From an uncultured bacterium (lineage in GTDB: Bacteria; Bacteroidota; Bacteroidia; Bacteroidales; Bacteroidaceae), in the NCBI GenBank assembly GCA_905215555.1, contig CAJMQU010000001.1:124001-188000 (forward strand): a DNA stretch of 64,000 bases, read 5' to 3'. Shown here one piece after another: positions 36,301 through 45,305 of this stretch. Below the pieces are notes generated by a model. That model made no database searches. It saw only the letters and a list, made by a program, of their open reading frames with translations, and was not told where the DNA came from. Position numbers and translations under genes: made by a program. How positions within the stretch are numbered: position 1 is the stretch's first letter; each line of letters opens with the position of its first letter.

Positions 36301-36353
36301 GCAGTTATCCGATGCCGGCCATTTATACGTTCGGGTTCAATCTGACATTCTAA
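33315..36353 (+). CDS. SusC-like TonB-dependent outer-membrane transporter, module 1
   Basis: A 1012-residue protein with a signal peptide (cleaved near FSQ, residue 34). Residues about 37-115 are a carboxypeptidase-D-like beta sandwich (TVTGVVTDSFNEPLIGVSI), then the TonB-box/plug (ETVVIGYGSAKKRDLTGS, LSALQGKVAGVQI, RVRGTNS, YVVDGLF, DPSSLAIFGVRGANGVIIITTKK) to about 240. The rest is a 22-strand barrel ending in a terminal aromatic (FGFNLTF). SusC proteins import oligosaccharides captured by the SusD partner, which follows at 36518 after a hairpin. With the GH3 and GH144 enzymes downstream, beta-1,2-glucooligosaccharides are the likely cargo. It differs substantially from the second SusC at 42209. 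Confidence 0.95.
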   Translation: MKRNLNPPMKKALWLKNLFLAVCFLLIGSTAFSQERTVTGVVTDSFNEPLIGVSIVVQGTNTGVVTGLDGDYSIQVPTGATLNFSYVGMEKQSIKVGDRNVINVQMKEDSQMLAETVVIGYGSAKKRDLTGSITNIKGDEIANKPVANPLSALQGKVAGVQIINSGKAGADPEIRVRGTNSINGYKPLYVVDGLFNDNINFLNPQDIESMEVLKDPSSLAIFGVRGANGVIIITTKKAKEGQTRVNINGSFGFKAITNKIAMVDAEGFKLLYNEQLRNEGNPEYNFSDWTGNTNWQDEIFQTGFITNNNISITGASDRHSFYLGAGYAYEQGNIKNEKYSKITLNISNDYKVTDNFKVGFQFNGARMLPADTKSVATALRAAPVAPVYNEEYGLYTSLPGFQKAQMNNPMVDVELKANTTKAENYRGSGNIYGQWDFLKHFQFKAMFSLDYASNSTRTYTPIIQVYDASAEGDIATLGNGKTGVSQAKETEMKVQSDYLLTYTNSWGEHNLTATAGFTTYYNKLENLNGARTQGVGLVIPDNSDKWYVSIGDAATATNGSTQWERSTVSVLARILYNYKGKYLFNGSYRRDGSSAFSYTGNQWQNFYSVGLGWLMSEEEWMKGIEWLDMLKLKGSWGTLGNQNLDRAYPAEPLLTNAYSAVFGTPSAIYPGYQLAYLPNPNLRWEKVEAWEVGAEANFFRNRLHFEGVYYKKKTKDLLAEVPGISGTVPGIGNLGSIENMGVELALSWRDQIGDWDYNVGVNLATIKNKVLSLVQEGYSIIAGDKSQSYTMAGYPIGYFYGYKVEGVYQTQEEIKNSPKNTLATVTPGDLKFKDVNGDGEITTADRTMIGNPTPDVTYGITLGVGYKNWELSMDMMGQGGNQIYRTWDNYNWSQFNFMAQRMDRWHGEGTSNTQPLLNTKHTINNMNSEYYIEDGSFFRIRNVSLAYNFDKALISKIGMQALKLYVNIQNLKTWKHNTGYTPELGGSAIAFGVDDGSYPMPAIYTFGFNLTF

Positions 36354-36363
36354 ATACATTACC

Positions 36364-36478
36364 AGCCTCTCCCTTACCCCCTCCTACATAGGGAGGGGAA
36401 TATAGACACTCCTGTATACAGATATACACAAGAGTTTTTTGAGCCTTTCTTACGGAGGAAGGATGAGAGGGAAAGGCT
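36364..36478 (+). repeat. Long hairpin element between susC and susD, module 1
   Basis: AGCCTCTCCC (36364-36373) faces GGGAAAGGCT (36469-36478), and an inner CCCCCTCC (36377-36384) faces GGGAGGGG (36391-36398). The opening phrase TTACCAGCCTCTCCC is repeated at 40436, after the GH3 gene. It could modulate the SusC/SusD ratio by mRNA processing or partial termination. Confidence 0.65.
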
Positions 36479-36517
36479 CTGACATCATTCGCCGAAAACC
36501 ATTAAAAAACCAAGATT

Positions 36518-38038
36518 ATGAAAATAAAAAAATACATCCTGTCACTGTTGATTGGCGCAACTGCCCTCTCATTCAGTTCCTGTAATGACTTTCTGGACCG
36601 TGACCCACTGGGACAGTTCACTGAAGACGACGCCCCAACCGCTCTTGTAGGCGGAAAGATATTTAACGTTTACTACTTGATGCGCTCGTATAACATCACC
36701 GCAGGTATCCCTGCCTTTATGGTGCACATGGTGCGCAGCGAAGATTCCGAAAAAGGCAGTGATGCCGGTGACGGCGGTAACGAGGCAGCGATGTGGGACG
36801 ATTTTGAATACACGGCTTCCAATGGCCCGCTGGGTGCCTACTGGAGCCAGAACTACAAAATCATCTACCAATGTAACGAGATTCTGGACGACATCGCCAA
36901 CAGCGACCATAAGAATGACACCGAATCCATACGCAACCGCGGTGAAGCGCTCTTCTTCCGTGCATACTGTTACTTCAACCTGGTGCGTGCCTTTGGCGAA
37001 GTGCCACTGGTGACCATCAAAGTAGTGGAAGCCTCCGACGCCAATGTCCCCAAAACCACAGCCGAGAAGATATACGAGCAGATTGACAAAGACCTGACCG
37101 AAGCCGAAGACTGTCTGCCCCTGAGATGGGACAGCGACTACACGGGCCGACTCACCTGGGGTGCCGCACGCTCACTGCATGCACGCACTTACATGATGCG
37201 CAATGACTGGGACAATATGTACAAAGCCTCTACCGAAGTCATCACTTCCGGCATCTACAACCTGAATACTCCGGTAGACAAAGTCTTCACCGTGGAAGGT
37301 GAGAACTGCGGTGAAAGCATCTTTGAGCTGCAATGCGAATCGACCGATGCCATGAAGGAAGATGCCAGCATCGGCAGCCAGTTCTGCCAGGTACAGGGTG
37401 TGCGTGGAGCTGGTGACTTCGACCTCGGCTGGGGCTGGCACATGGCTACCAAGCTGATGGGTGAAGCTTTTGAAGAGGGTGACCCCCGCAAGGATGCCAG
37501 TCTGCTCTACTTCCGCCGCAGCAATGAAGAGCCCATCACTCCGGAAACTACAAACAAGCCTTACGGTGAGTCACCCGTATCTACCGCCATGGGCGCTTAT
37601 TTCAACAAGAAAGCTTATACCGACCCTGCACTGCGCCGCAAGTACACCCGCATGGGATTCTGGGTAAATATCCGCATCATCCGCTATCCGGACGTACTGC
37701 TGATGGCTGCCGAAGCGGCCAACGAAAAAGGTCTGATGAACGAAGCAAACGGTTATCTGGAGCAGGTACGTGCACACGCCCGCGGCACGCTGACGAATGT
37801 ATTGCCCAAAGTGGAATCTCTTGACCAAAGCGTACTGCGCGAGGCTATCCGCCACGAACGCCGTGTAGAGTTGGCATTGGAGCCCGACCGCTTCTATGAT
37901 CTGGTACGTTGGGGCATCGCACAGGAAGTGCTTCAAGCCGCCGGAAAGAACTATCAGCCGAAGAACGCATTGTTGCCATTGCCACAAACAGAAATAGACA
38001 AATCGAACGGAGTATTGGTACAGAACCCGAACTACTAA
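36518..38038 (+). CDS. SusD-like surface glycan-binding lipoprotein, module 1
   Basis: A 506-residue lipoprotein (lipobox SFSSC near residue 22, followed by NDFLDRDPLG). Typical SusD/RagB features are the NEILDDIANSDHKND helix, RGEALFFRAYCYFNLVRAFGEVPLV, the TWGAARSLHARTYM TPR-like helix, RYPDVLLMAAEAANEKG, RHERRVELALEPDRFYDLVRWG and the PLPQTEID ending. It binds the glycan at the cell surface and forms the lid of the SusC transporter encoded just upstream. Confidence 0.95.
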   Translation: MKIKKYILSLLIGATALSFSSCNDFLDRDPLGQFTEDDAPTALVGGKIFNVYYLMRSYNITAGIPAFMVHMVRSEDSEKGSDAGDGGNEAAMWDDFEYTASNGPLGAYWSQNYKIIYQCNEILDDIANSDHKNDTESIRNRGEALFFRAYCYFNLVRAFGEVPLVTIKVVEASDANVPKTTAEKIYEQIDKDLTEAEDCLPLRWDSDYTGRLTWGAARSLHARTYMMRNDWDNMYKASTEVITSGIYNLNTPVDKVFTVEGENCGESIFELQCESTDAMKEDASIGSQFCQVQGVRGAGDFDLGWGWHMATKLMGEAFEEGDPRKDASLLYFRRSNEEPITPETTNKPYGESPVSTAMGAYFNKKAYTDPALRRKYTRMGFWVNIRIIRYPDVLLMAAEAANEKGLMNEANGYLEQVRAHARGTLTNVLPKVESLDQSVLREAIRHERRVELALEPDRFYDLVRWGIAQEVLQAAGKNYQPKNALLPLPQTEIDKSNGVLVQNPNY

Positions 38039-38057
38039 CTAATATAAACTGAAGTAT

Positions 38058-40430
38058 ATGAAAGCAAGATTCAAAAGAACAAGTCTGTTGCTGCTGGGTG
38101 TCCTGATGAGCCTGGCAGCCGCACAGGCGCAAAAATCTCCACTGGACATGGATCGCTTCATCGACGCACTGATGAAACGGATGACCGTGGAGGAGAAAGT
38201 CGGTCAGCTGAACCTACCCGTCACAGGCGACATCACCACAGGACAAGCCAAAAGCAGCGACGTGGCGCTAAAAATTGAGAAAGGGATGGTAGGCGGCCTC
38301 TTCAACCTGAAGGGCGTAGACCGCATCCTCGAAGTACAAAAACTTGCAGTAGAAAAATCACGCCTCGGAATCCCCCTACTGTTCGGTATGGATGTGATAC
38401 ACGGGTACGAGACCATCTTCCCTATCCCCCTGGGATTGTCCTGCACCTGGGATATGGCAGCCATTGAGCAATCTGCCCGCATCGCTGCCATCGAAGCGAG
38501 TGCCGACGGAATCTCCTGGACGTTCAGCCCGATGGTAGATATCAGCCGTGACCCGCGTTGGGGACGTGTCTCCGAAGGTTCGGGAGAAGATCCCTTCCTG
38601 GGCGGAGCTATCGCACAGGCTATGGTTCTCGGATATCAGGGCAGGGATTTGAAAGACCAACTGCACCGCAACGATGAAATCATGGCCTGCGTCAAGCATT
38701 TCGCCCTGTATGGCGCCGGAGAGGCCGGACGCGATTACAACACCGTGGACATGAGCCGCAACCGGATGTTCAACGAATATATGTACCCGTATGAGGCCGC
38801 CGTAGAAGCCGGTGTGGGTAGTGTGATGGCCTCCTTCAATGAAGTGGACGGCATCCCTGCCACCGGAAACAAATGGCTGATGACCGACTTGCTCCGTGAC
38901 AAATGGGGTTTCCAGGGTTTCGTAGTAACGGACTTCACCGGCATTTCCGAAATGATAGAGCACGGTATGGGCGACCTGCAAACCGTCAGTGCCCTCGCCC
39001 TGAATGCCGGAGTAGATATGGATATGGTGAGCGAAGGTTTCGTAGGCACACTGTTGAAATCCATCAAGGAAGGTAAAGTAAGAATGGCTACTGTGAATGC
39101 AGCCTGCCGCCGGATACTGGAAGCGAAATATAAACTGGGATTATTTGATGATCCTTATAAATACTGCGATGTGAACCGCCCGAAACGGGATATCTTCACC
39201 CAAGAGCACCGCGACGTGGCACGCAAGATTGCCGGAGAAAGCTTTGTACTCTTAAAGAATTCTCCTTTTACCCCCGAACAAAGCGCCTCTTCGACAGGAG
39301 TAAAAAGTCATTCGCCCGCTTCCAACAGCGCAGTCCCCGTGCTTCCACTGAAAAAACAAGGCACCGTTGCTGTCATCGGCCCCCTCGGAAACACCCGCAG
39401 CAATATGCCGGGTACTTGGAGTGTAGCCGCCCGTCTCAACGATTATCCTTCCCTCTACGAAGGTCTGAAAGAAATGATGGCAGGCAAAGTCAACATCACC
39501 TATGCCAAAGGCAGTAACCTCATCGGCGATGCCGCCTACGAGGAACGTGCCACTATGTTCGGCCGTTCGCTGAACCGCGACAACCGTACGGATCAGGAGT
39601 TACTGGACGAGGCCCTGAAAGCTGCCGCCAATGCCGATGTAATCGTAGCCGCACTGGGTGAGTCTTCCGAAATGAGCGGTGAAAGTTCCAGCCGCACGGA
39701 ACTCGGTCTGCCCGACGTACAACACACGCTGCTGGAGGCTCTGCTGAAAACCGGCAAGCCCGTTGTGCTGACCCTCTTCACTGGCCGCCCGCTGACGCTG
39801 ACCTGGGAACAGGAACACGTTCCCGCCATTCTAAATGTATGGTTTGGCGGCAGTGAGGCTGCTTATGCCATCGGTGATGTATTGTTCGGTGATGTAAATC
39901 CGAGTGGCAAACTGACGATGACTTTCCCGAAGAATGTAGGACAGATACCTTTGTTTTACAATCATAAGAATACCGGACGTCCGTTGGCAGAAGGCAAATG
40001 GTTCGAGAAGTTCCGCAGCAATTATCTGGATGTGGACAATGAGCCGTTGTATCCTTTCGGTTATGGCTTGTCATATACCACTTTCCAATACAGCGACATC
40101 GCTCTGAGCACGCCGGCACTGGGGAAAGATGGTTCCGTGACGGCAGTAGTCACCGTAACCAACACCGGAAAACTTGACGGTGCAGAGGTGGTACAGCTTT
40201 ACATCCGCGACCTCGTAGGAAGCATCACCCGCCCGGTGCGCGAACTGAAAGGCTTCAATAAAATCTTTCTCCGCGCCGGAGAAAGTAAGACGGTATCCTT
40301 CAAGATAACCCCTGACCTGCTACGTTTCTATGATTATAACCTGAATTACATAGCAGAACCAGGTGATTTTGATATCATGATCGGCGGAAACAGCCAGGCT
40401 GTGAAGACGGCACGGTTGACACTGAAATAA
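38058..40430 (+). CDS. GH3 beta-glucosidase, module 1
   Basis: This 790-residue exported enzyme (signal peptide ending AAAQAQ) has the three GH3 parts. The TIM barrel has MDVIHGYETIFPIPLGLS, DISRDPRWGRVSEG and KHFALYGAGEAGRDYN. VVTDFTG carries the nucleophile Asp292. An alpha/beta sandwich (about 430-620) has GESSEMSGESSSR. A C-terminal FN3-like domain ends the chain. The B. thetaiotaomicron GH3 BT_3567 acts on sophorose and beta-1,2-glucooligosaccharides, and the neighbouring GH144 supports the same specificity here. Residues about 405-425 (PEQSASSTGVKSHSPASNS) form a linker that differs completely from the paralogue at 47030, while the flanks are nearly identical. Confidence 0.92.
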   Translation: MKARFKRTSLLLLGVLMSLAAAQAQKSPLDMDRFIDALMKRMTVEEKVGQLNLPVTGDITTGQAKSSDVALKIEKGMVGGLFNLKGVDRILEVQKLAVEKSRLGIPLLFGMDVIHGYETIFPIPLGLSCTWDMAAIEQSARIAAIEASADGISWTFSPMVDISRDPRWGRVSEGSGEDPFLGGAIAQAMVLGYQGRDLKDQLHRNDEIMACVKHFALYGAGEAGRDYNTVDMSRNRMFNEYMYPYEAAVEAGVGSVMASFNEVDGIPATGNKWLMTDLLRDKWGFQGFVVTDFTGISEMIEHGMGDLQTVSALALNAGVDMDMVSEGFVGTLLKSIKEGKVRMATVNAACRRILEAKYKLGLFDDPYKYCDVNRPKRDIFTQEHRDVARKIAGESFVLLKNSPFTPEQSASSTGVKSHSPASNSAVPVLPLKKQGTVAVIGPLGNTRSNMPGTWSVAARLNDYPSLYEGLKEMMAGKVNITYAKGSNLIGDAAYEERATMFGRSLNRDNRTDQELLDEALKAAANADVIVAALGESSEMSGESSSRTELGLPDVQHTLLEALLKTGKPVVLTLFTGRPLTLTWEQEHVPAILNVWFGGSEAAYAIGDVLFGDVNPSGKLTMTFPKNVGQIPLFYNHKNTGRPLAEGKWFEKFRSNYLDVDNEPLYPFGYGLSYTTFQYSDIALSTPALGKDGSVTAVVTVTNTGKLDGAEVVQLYIRDLVGSITRPVRELKGFNKIFLRAGESKTVSFKITPDLLRFYDYNLNYIAEPGDFDIMIGGNSQAVKTARLTLK

Positions 40431-40439
40431 TAAATTACC

Positions 40440-40489
40440 AGCCTCTCCCCCAACCCCTCCCCATAGGGAGGATGTGTGGAGGAGAGGCT
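40440..40489 (+). repeat. Hairpin element between GH3 and GH144, module 1
   Basis: AGCCTCTCC (40440-40448) pairs exactly with GGAGAGGCT (40481-40489), with an inner CCCCTCC / GGGAGG stem. It shares its start with the element at 36364. Confidence 0.65.
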
Positions 40490-40506
40490 AATTAACCCCA
40501 TTATAT

Positions 40507-41880
40507 ATGAAACATATACCCCTATACCTTTTATCACTCTTCTCTCTCCTCCTTCTCGGAGGCTGCAAGAACTCTAAATCCGGCAGCACCGCCCCGCTCA
40601 CCGATGATGCCCTCATGGACACTGTCCAACGCCGAACCTTCAACTACTTCTGGGACGGCGCCGAACCCAACAGCGGCCTTGCCCCCGAACGTATCCACAT
40701 GGACGGCATCTATCCCGAAAAAGATCAGAACGTTGTCACCTCCGGCGGTAGCGGTTTCGGCATCATGGCCCTGATCTCCGGTATCGACCGCGGTTACATC
40801 ACCCGTGCTGAAGGTCTTGCCCGTATGGAAAAGATAGTTTCCTTCCTCGAAAAAGCCGACCGCTTTCAGGGCGCCTATCCACACTGGTGGTATGGAGATA
40901 CCGGGAAAGTGAAACCCTTCGGACAAAAAGACAACGGCGGCGACCTCGTAGAAACCGCCTTCCTCATACAAGGGCTGCTTGCCGCACATCAATATTACAT
41001 CAACGGTAGCAGTAAAGATTCCTCCCAAGCAGACAGCACCCTGACGGCAAGAGAACAATCCCTTGCCCGCCGCATCGACACCCTTTGGCGCGATGTAGAC
41101 TGGAACTTCTATCGCCAAGGCGATCAAAACGTACTCTACTGGCACTGGAGTCCCGAATACGGCTGGGCTATGGACTTCCCCGTTCACGGTTACAACGAAT
41201 GTCTCATCATGTACATCCTTGCCGCCGCATCGCCTACTCACGGAGTTCCCGCTGCTGTCTATCATGACGGTTGGGCACAAAACGGCGCCATCGTAGCTCC
41301 TCACAAAGTAGAAGGCATCGAGCTCCATCTGCGTTACCAGGGTTGCGAAGCCGGTCCTCTCTTCTGGGCACATTATTCCTTCCTCGGCCTGAACCCTACA
41401 AGTCTGAAAGACGAATACTGTCCCAGCTACTTTGACGAGATGCGCAACCTGACTCTCGTCAACCGTGCCTATTGCATCCGCAACCCGAAACATTGGAAAG
41501 GTTTCGGCGTCGACTGTTGGGGACTGACCGCCAGCTACTCCGTCAACGGCTATGCCGCCCACATGCCGAACGAGAAAGACGACCACGGCGTCATCTCCCC
41601 CACCGCCGCCCTGTCGTCCATAGTCTATACTCCGGAACAGTCACTTGCCGTCATGCGCCATCTCTACGAAATGGGTGGCAAAGTCTTCGGCCCTTACGGT
41701 TTCTATGACGCCTTCAGCGAAACAGAGAACTGGTATCCCAAACGTTATCTCGCCATCGACCAAGGCCCGATAGCCGTCATGATAGAAAACTATCGCACCG
41801 GATTGCTATGGAAACTCTTCATGAGTCATCCGGATGTACAAAACGGATTGCAGAAATTAGGATTCTCAATCAATAACTAA
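40507..41880 (+). CDS. GH144 (glycoamylase-like) beta-1,2-glucanase lipoprotein, module 1
   Basis: A 457-residue lipoprotein (LLLGGC near residue 20). It has the PF10091 glycoamylase-like (alpha/alpha)6 fold: FNYFWDGAEPNSGLAPERIHMDG, VVTSGGSGFGIMALISGIDRG, AYPHWWYGDTG, DNGGDLVETAFLIQGLLAAHQYY, WHWSPEYGWAMDFPVHGYNECLI, and AIDQGPIAVMIENYRTGLLWKLF. Known GH144 members are endo-beta-1,2-glucanases (Chitinophaga) and sophorose-releasing exo-enzymes (Parabacteroides). The partner GH3 would hydrolyse the sophorose or oligomers. It has an extra segment of about 13 residues (SSKDSSQADSTLTAR, after residue 160) missing from the copy at 50314. It ends before a strong terminator. Confidence 0.9.
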   Translation: MKHIPLYLLSLFSLLLLGGCKNSKSGSTAPLTDDALMDTVQRRTFNYFWDGAEPNSGLAPERIHMDGIYPEKDQNVVTSGGSGFGIMALISGIDRGYITRAEGLARMEKIVSFLEKADRFQGAYPHWWYGDTGKVKPFGQKDNGGDLVETAFLIQGLLAAHQYYINGSSKDSSQADSTLTAREQSLARRIDTLWRDVDWNFYRQGDQNVLYWHWSPEYGWAMDFPVHGYNECLIMYILAAASPTHGVPAAVYHDGWAQNGAIVAPHKVEGIELHLRYQGCEAGPLFWAHYSFLGLNPTSLKDEYCPSYFDEMRNLTLVNRAYCIRNPKHWKGFGVDCWGLTASYSVNGYAAHMPNEKDDHGVISPTAALSSIVYTPEQSLAVMRHLYEMGGKVFGPYGFYDAFSETENWYPKRYLAIDQGPIAVMIENYRTGLLWKLFMSHPDVQNGLQKLGFSINN

Positions 41881-41918
41881 TGTAAATCAGAGATTAGATT
41901 CGTATAATTAAATAAAAG

Positions 41919-41966
41919 GAAAGCCGACAACAAAATTGTGTACTGTTGCCGGCTTTCTTTTTTTTT
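41919..41966 (+). terminator. Terminator ending module 1
   Basis: AAAGCCGACAAC (41920-41931) pairs with GTTGCCGGCTTT (about 41945-41956) with one mismatch, followed by TCTTTTTTTTT. Module 1 therefore probably ends here and module 2 has its own promoter. Confidence 0.8.
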
Positions 41967-42098
41967 AAAAAAGCCAATCCTTGCATAAGCAATCTTTATT
42001 ACACTAATAAACAACGTATTAATTAAATTTGAGTAGTAAATGAGTAGTCCCCTTATTTGTTAAAAAGCAAGGAGATGTATTTGTGGTGAATATCCTTT

Positions 42099-42131
42099 TT
42101 GCTTTCCATTTCTCGAAATTCCTACATTTGC
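42099..42131 (+). promoter_or_regulatory. Candidate promoter of module 2
   Basis: TTTG at 42099-42102, a 21-bp spacer and TACATTTG at 42124-42131 fit the Bacteroides consensus. It is 78 bp before the SusC start. The gap from 41967 holds nothing else I can identify. Confidence 0.6.
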
Positions 42132-42208
42132 AATAAAGTTAAATCCGAGCACTGCGCAGAGCGAAGAATTAACCAAACTGAGTTATCCACTAATTAAAAT
42201 TTAATGCG

Positions 42209-45200
42209 ATGAAGTGTAAAACACATCTTCTGAAAAAAGCCTCGCGGCTAAAGAATCTATTCTTGACGGCATGCCTGTTATCAGTTGCAGTGTCGTTATT
42301 CTCCCAAACAAAGACAGTGACAGGTGTCGTTACCGATACCTCGGGCGACGCGCTGATAGGTGTATCCATCCTCGTGCAAGGCACCGGCAATGGTGTGGTT
42401 ACCGACCTGGACGGTAAATATACATTAAAAGATGTTCCCGGAAACGGAACGCTCATCTTCAGCTACATAGGTATGCTGACGCAGGATGTAAAAGTGAACG
42501 GACGCTCGGTCATCAATGTGACACTGAAAGAAGATTCACAACAACTGGAAGAGATTATTGTTATCGGTTATGGTGCTGCAAAGGCCAAAGACCTGACAGC
42601 ACCGATCACAGTAGTCAAAGGTGAAGAACTTGCAGCCGTACCGTCGCCTACCCCAATGGCAGCCCTCCAAGGAAAAGTCCCCGGTGTCAACATCGTGAAC
42701 AATGGTGCTCCGGGTGAAGGGCCTACAGTTCAAATCCGTGGTGTCGGTTCCTTCTCCAACAGCACACCGCTGTTCGTGGTAGATGGTATGTTCTACGATA
42801 ACATCAACTTCCTGAACAATGCAGATATCCAGGAAATGTCGATTCTGAAGGATGCTTCGGCAGCCGCTATCTATGGTGTACGCGCCGCAAATGGTGTCGT
42901 TCTGATTACTACCAAGAAAGGCTCACGCAACCAAAAGGCCAAGATTACATACGATGGGTATGTAGGTATTCAGAAAGCCTCCAATGTACTCGAACTCTGT
43001 AATGCGCACGAATATGCAACCATGCTTCTCGAAGGTAACTTCGACTCTTATAAGACGCACTTCATACAGTCCATCGATAAATACGGCGGCAGTTATGACG
43101 ACCCTGACTTTCACAACTGGACTTTCGGAGCAGACAATAACTGGTATGACCTGCTTTTGCGCACTGCGGCCATCACTAATCACAGTTTGAACATTAACGG
43201 TGGTTCGGAGAAAGCCGTTTACTCGGTCGGTGTGAGCTATTTGTATCAAGACGGTATTATGGATGTTGACAACAACTATAAACGTATGAACTTCCGTGGC
43301 TCTGTTGATTATGATGCAACCAACTGGCTGAAAGTCGGCTTCAACGGCGTGTTCAGCAACTCCACTCAGCAGGTACCCAACAACCAGGCATGGCAGAAGG
43401 CTTTCAACTGTCCGCCTATCGTAGCCCTTTATGATAATGAATACAACGAGAAAGGTTTCCCGGATAAATTCGGTTCTCCGGACGCCATCAATTATACATC
43501 AAATTTCCATAATCCTATTGCAACTGCCAAGTATTTCGATTCGAGCAAAGAAAACTATCAAGTATTAAGCAATTTCTATGCCCAGATTGACTTCATCCCC
43601 AGCAAACTGAATTTCAAGACGAACTATTCTTATAGTTTCCTTTCCACCCAAGGACGTGAGTTTACTCCGAAATACTACGTAAGCAGCTGGCAGCAATCAG
43701 CCACCACCCAACTTACAAAGAACGAAAACAAATATTATAACTATATATGGGATAACACCCTGACCTACAATGACCAATGGGGAAAGCACAGATTCGGTGC
43801 AATGGCCGGTTACTCCATGCGTCAGGAGCAATGGCGTATGTTCGAAGGTAAAGCAAGCAACGTTCCCGATGGAGCAGACGAATACTGGTACATCAAGAAC
43901 GGTGATGCGGCAGGTGCTACCGTAAAGGATGATGGCTACTGTTACAGAGGTCTTTCTTACTTTGCCCGCCTCAACTACAATTACGATGATAAATATCTGT
44001 TGATGTTTACAATGCGTGCCGATGGTTCCAGCAAGTATCAAGAACATTGGGGTTACTTCCCTTCAGTAGGTGCCGCCTGGGTGCTGTCGGAAGAGTCGTT
44101 CCTGAAAGACCAGAAATGGATTAACTTCCTGAAACTGCGTGCAAGCTGGGGTAAGCTGGGTAACGACCATGTTGCAGCCAGTGATGGCTTCGCTTCTATC
44201 GCTACGGGTAACGCTGCATCCGGTGTATTCGGCAACTCTACCATTGCAGGTTATCAGAACACTACATACTTCAGTTGGCTGAAGTGGGAAGTTGTCGAAG
44301 AATGGAATGCCGGTGTAAACTTCATCACGCTGAACAATCGCCTGAATATTGACGTCGATTACTATCACCGTATGACTAATAATGCCGTAATCGCTCCGCT
44401 TCTCCCGTTCAGTACCACTACCCTTGCTGGTAATTATGGTAAGATTCTCAACTCCGGTATTGACGTAAGCGTCAACTGGAACGATAAAATCGGCAGAGAT
44501 TTCTCTTATAACATAGGTGTGAACCTCTCTACCTTGAGAAACCGTGTGAAAGACCTGAACGGCAACAGCATCATCAGAGGAGGCAAGACTGTGAACATCG
44601 TAGGAAAAGAAATGAATTCATTCTACGGGTTCAAGATGATAGGCGTCTATCAGACTGACGAAGAAATTGCCGCCGATCCTATTGCAGTTGCCAACGGCTG
44701 TGTGCCGGGTGACTTGAAATATGCCGACCTTGACGGGAATGGCGTTCTCGACGGAAACGACCGTACCACATTGGGCTCTTATATCCCTAACTTCACTTAC
44801 GGCATCAACCTCGGCCTCAATTACAAGAACCTCGACTTCCAACTGACCACTTACGGTCAGGCCGGAGCACAGATGTTCAACCGTAAGCGTGCACTTCGTT
44901 ATTCCTCACAAAACTATAACTTCGACCGTGCCCAATATGAAAAACGTTGGACGGGACCGGGTTCCACAAACTCTGACCCTTCTGCTGCCGCCCTGTTGAG
45001 CCTCTGGAACGTAAGCGACCAGAAGTATAGCTCTTACTTTGTAGAAAGCGCCGACTACTTCCGTATCCAGAACATTACACTCGGTTACACATTCCGCAAC
45101 CTCAAGTTAGGCAACTATACCATGCCGGGCTTGCGTCTCAGTTTGACTGCAGACCGTCCGTTCACCACTTTCAAGGCCAACGCATTCACTCCCGAATTGT

Positions 45201-45277
45201 CCGACAGCCAAGGTTGGGATACTGAAGTATATCCTCTGACATCGACTTATACATTAGGTTTGAGAATCGATTTCTAA
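42209..45277 (+). CDS. SusC-like TonB-dependent outer-membrane transporter, module 2
   Basis: A 1022-residue protein. Signal peptide to about residue 34, a carboxypeptidase-D-like domain (TVTGVVTDTSGDALIGVSILV), plug (EEIIVIGYGAAKAKDLTAPI, MAALQGKVPGVNIV, IRGVGSFSNSTPLFVVDGMF, DASAAAIYGVRAANGVVLITTKK), then the barrel ending LRIDF. The leader before the start (AAAATTTAATGC) is shared with the first SusC gene. Both import ligands into the periplasm with their SusD partner. The barrel differs clearly from copy 1, so the two modules may prefer different sizes or decorations of the same glucan. Confidence 0.95.
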   Translation: MKCKTHLLKKASRLKNLFLTACLLSVAVSLFSQTKTVTGVVTDTSGDALIGVSILVQGTGNGVVTDLDGKYTLKDVPGNGTLIFSYIGMLTQDVKVNGRSVINVTLKEDSQQLEEIIVIGYGAAKAKDLTAPITVVKGEELAAVPSPTPMAALQGKVPGVNIVNNGAPGEGPTVQIRGVGSFSNSTPLFVVDGMFYDNINFLNNADIQEMSILKDASAAAIYGVRAANGVVLITTKKGSRNQKAKITYDGYVGIQKASNVLELCNAHEYATMLLEGNFDSYKTHFIQSIDKYGGSYDDPDFHNWTFGADNNWYDLLLRTAAITNHSLNINGGSEKAVYSVGVSYLYQDGIMDVDNNYKRMNFRGSVDYDATNWLKVGFNGVFSNSTQQVPNNQAWQKAFNCPPIVALYDNEYNEKGFPDKFGSPDAINYTSNFHNPIATAKYFDSSKENYQVLSNFYAQIDFIPSKLNFKTNYSYSFLSTQGREFTPKYYVSSWQQSATTQLTKNENKYYNYIWDNTLTYNDQWGKHRFGAMAGYSMRQEQWRMFEGKASNVPDGADEYWYIKNGDAAGATVKDDGYCYRGLSYFARLNYNYDDKYLLMFTMRADGSSKYQEHWGYFPSVGAAWVLSEESFLKDQKWINFLKLRASWGKLGNDHVAASDGFASIATGNAASGVFGNSTIAGYQNTTYFSWLKWEVVEEWNAGVNFITLNNRLNIDVDYYHRMTNNAVIAPLLPFSTTTLAGNYGKILNSGIDVSVNWNDKIGRDFSYNIGVNLSTLRNRVKDLNGNSIIRGGKTVNIVGKEMNSFYGFKMIGVYQTDEEIAADPIAVANGCVPGDLKYADLDGNGVLDGNDRTTLGSYIPNFTYGINLGLNYKNLDFQLTTYGQAGAQMFNRKRALRYSSQNYNFDRAQYEKRWTGPGSTNSDPSAAALLSLWNVSDQKYSSYFVESADYFRIQNITLGYTFRNLKLGNYTMPGLRLSLTADRPFTTFKANAFTPELSDSQGWDTEVYPLTSTYTLGLRIDF

Positions 45278-45305
45278 GAAATAACCCATTAATAATTTAG
45301 AACTA

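Noticed and set aside
35217..36359. 380-codon open frame on the minus strand
   Set aside because: It overlaps the barrel part of the SusC gene and its sequence looks like a codon-bias shadow.
40534..41586. 350-codon open frame on the minus strand
   Set aside because: It is the complement of the GH144 gene, lacks motifs, and the plus-strand gene is certain.
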